From Oscillospiraceae bacterium (lineage in GTDB: Bacteria; Bacillota; Clostridia; Oscillospirales; Oscillospiraceae), in the NCBI GenBank assembly GCA_016282135.1, contig JAEEKA010000096.1:1-49075 (forward strand): a stretch of DNA of 49,075 bases, in the 5' to 3' direction. Shown here piece by piece: positions 48,805 to 49,075 of this stretch. A program made the translations under genes and the position numbers. The notes under the pieces are model-generated. The model saw nothing but the letters and a program-made list of their open reading frames with translations. It was not told the DNA's origin and did no database searches. How positions within the stretch are numbered: the first letter of the stretch is position 1; each line of letters begins with the position of its first letter.

Positions 48805-49075
48805 TCACTCCGCCAGCTCGTTGCCGGTGAAGTAGCGGTAGAGGTAGGTCACCACGTAGCCGCGGGTGCAGGGCGTCTTGGCTTGGAACTTGCCGTCCTC
48901 GCCCTTTTCCAGCCCCTTTTCATAGGCCCAGATAGCCCCCTCGTAGTACCAGTGCTTGGGCTTCACGTCGCTGTAGGGGTTGACGATGCTGATTTCCGGC
49001 TTGCCCATGGCGGCGTACAGGAACTGCAGAACCTCGCTGCGCATGCAGGTCCGCTGGGGGCTGAAATAATTGCCC
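48805..49075 (-). CDS. SLH-domain protein, C-terminal fragment
   Basis: The gene enters from beyond the right edge; 89 residues are visible. They form one and a half S-layer homology domains: RSEVLQFLYAAMGKPE, then NPYSDVKPKHWYYEGAIWAYEKGLEKG and TRGYVVTYLYRYFTG. These match the SLH pattern (F-DV---WYY-A--WA---G---G----F-P----TR---V--L-R). SLH domains anchor proteins to pyruvylated secondary cell-wall polymer. The catalytic or structural N-terminal part is out of view. The frame is open to base 49075. Confidence 0.85.
   Translation of the reverse strand, partial: GNYFSPQRTCMRSEVLQFLYAAMGKPEISIVNPYSDVKPKHWYYEGAIWAYEKGLEKGEDGKFQAKTPCTRGYVVTYLYRYFTGNELAE

Overview
The window looks like a chromosomal segment of a GC-rich, endospore-forming Clostridia bacterium, most likely Oscillospiraceae or a close relative. 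The evidence is a SpoIIE-type phosphatase, WhiA next to a RapZ-like protein and MurB, DUF1385 next to PrmC, TelA, an SLH-domain protein, LCP and LTA-synthase-like envelope enzymes, and sigma-A promoters of the TTGACA-17-TATAAT type. The family-level placement is inference from gene content. I see no rRNA, tRNA, CRISPR array, intact insertion sequence or prophage.

Layout. 1-7340 (minus strand): recA (cut by the window edge), prmC, a DUF1385 membrane protein, a histidine kinase/response regulator pair, and a lipoprotein. 7341-15520 (minus): a 56-bp tandem repeat, then dnaE, whiA, a RapZ C-terminal/Nudix fusion, a probably frameshifted hypothetical gene, and murB. 15521-28205: an RsuA-type pseudouridine synthase (+), an LTA-synthase-like sulfatase (-), murA (-), an RluA-type synthase (+), an AAA_28/CYTH-like ATPase (+), DUF1540 (-), a membrane protein and telA (-), then rpe and a second RluA-type synthase (+). 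28206-37337 (+): galT class II, an LCP protein, YbaK/ProX, gluQ, gltX and a PH-like membrane protein. 37338-49075: DUF6291 (-), polA, rimI and tsaD (+), spoIIE (-), uvrB and a Nudix hydrolase (+), and the end of an SLH protein (-). Most genes are housekeeping: DNA replication and repair, tRNA and rRNA modification, aminoacyl-tRNA quality control and cell-wall synthesis.

The striking feature is the DNA between the genes. Almost every intergenic stretch is a mosaic of short repeat modules. (1) Period-7 arrays (TTGAGAA, TTGACAA, AAGTAAT, CAATAGG, CAGTGAC and others; once period 6, TAGGGT) usually start at or within a few bases of a gene's stop codon, and each unit carries a stop triplet on the sense strand of that gene. 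(2) Two hairpin classes follow a polarity rule: stems TTTTCAAAT/ATTTGAAAA sit at gene 3' ends (13 of 15 copies), and stems TTTTGCAGAT/ATCTGCAAAA sit at gene 5' ends pointing into the gene (12 of 12). (3) GC-rich hairpin modules have constant flanks (GTAGGG / CCCTAC) and interchangeable self-complementary cores. (4) Copies of these modules also lie in frame inside dnaE, polA and tsaD, at positions expected to be linkers or surface loops, much as Rickettsia palindromic elements lie inside ORFs. I consider this gene-boundary repeat system the best candidate for something undescribed. The RapZ C-terminal/Nudix fusion is the most interesting single protein.
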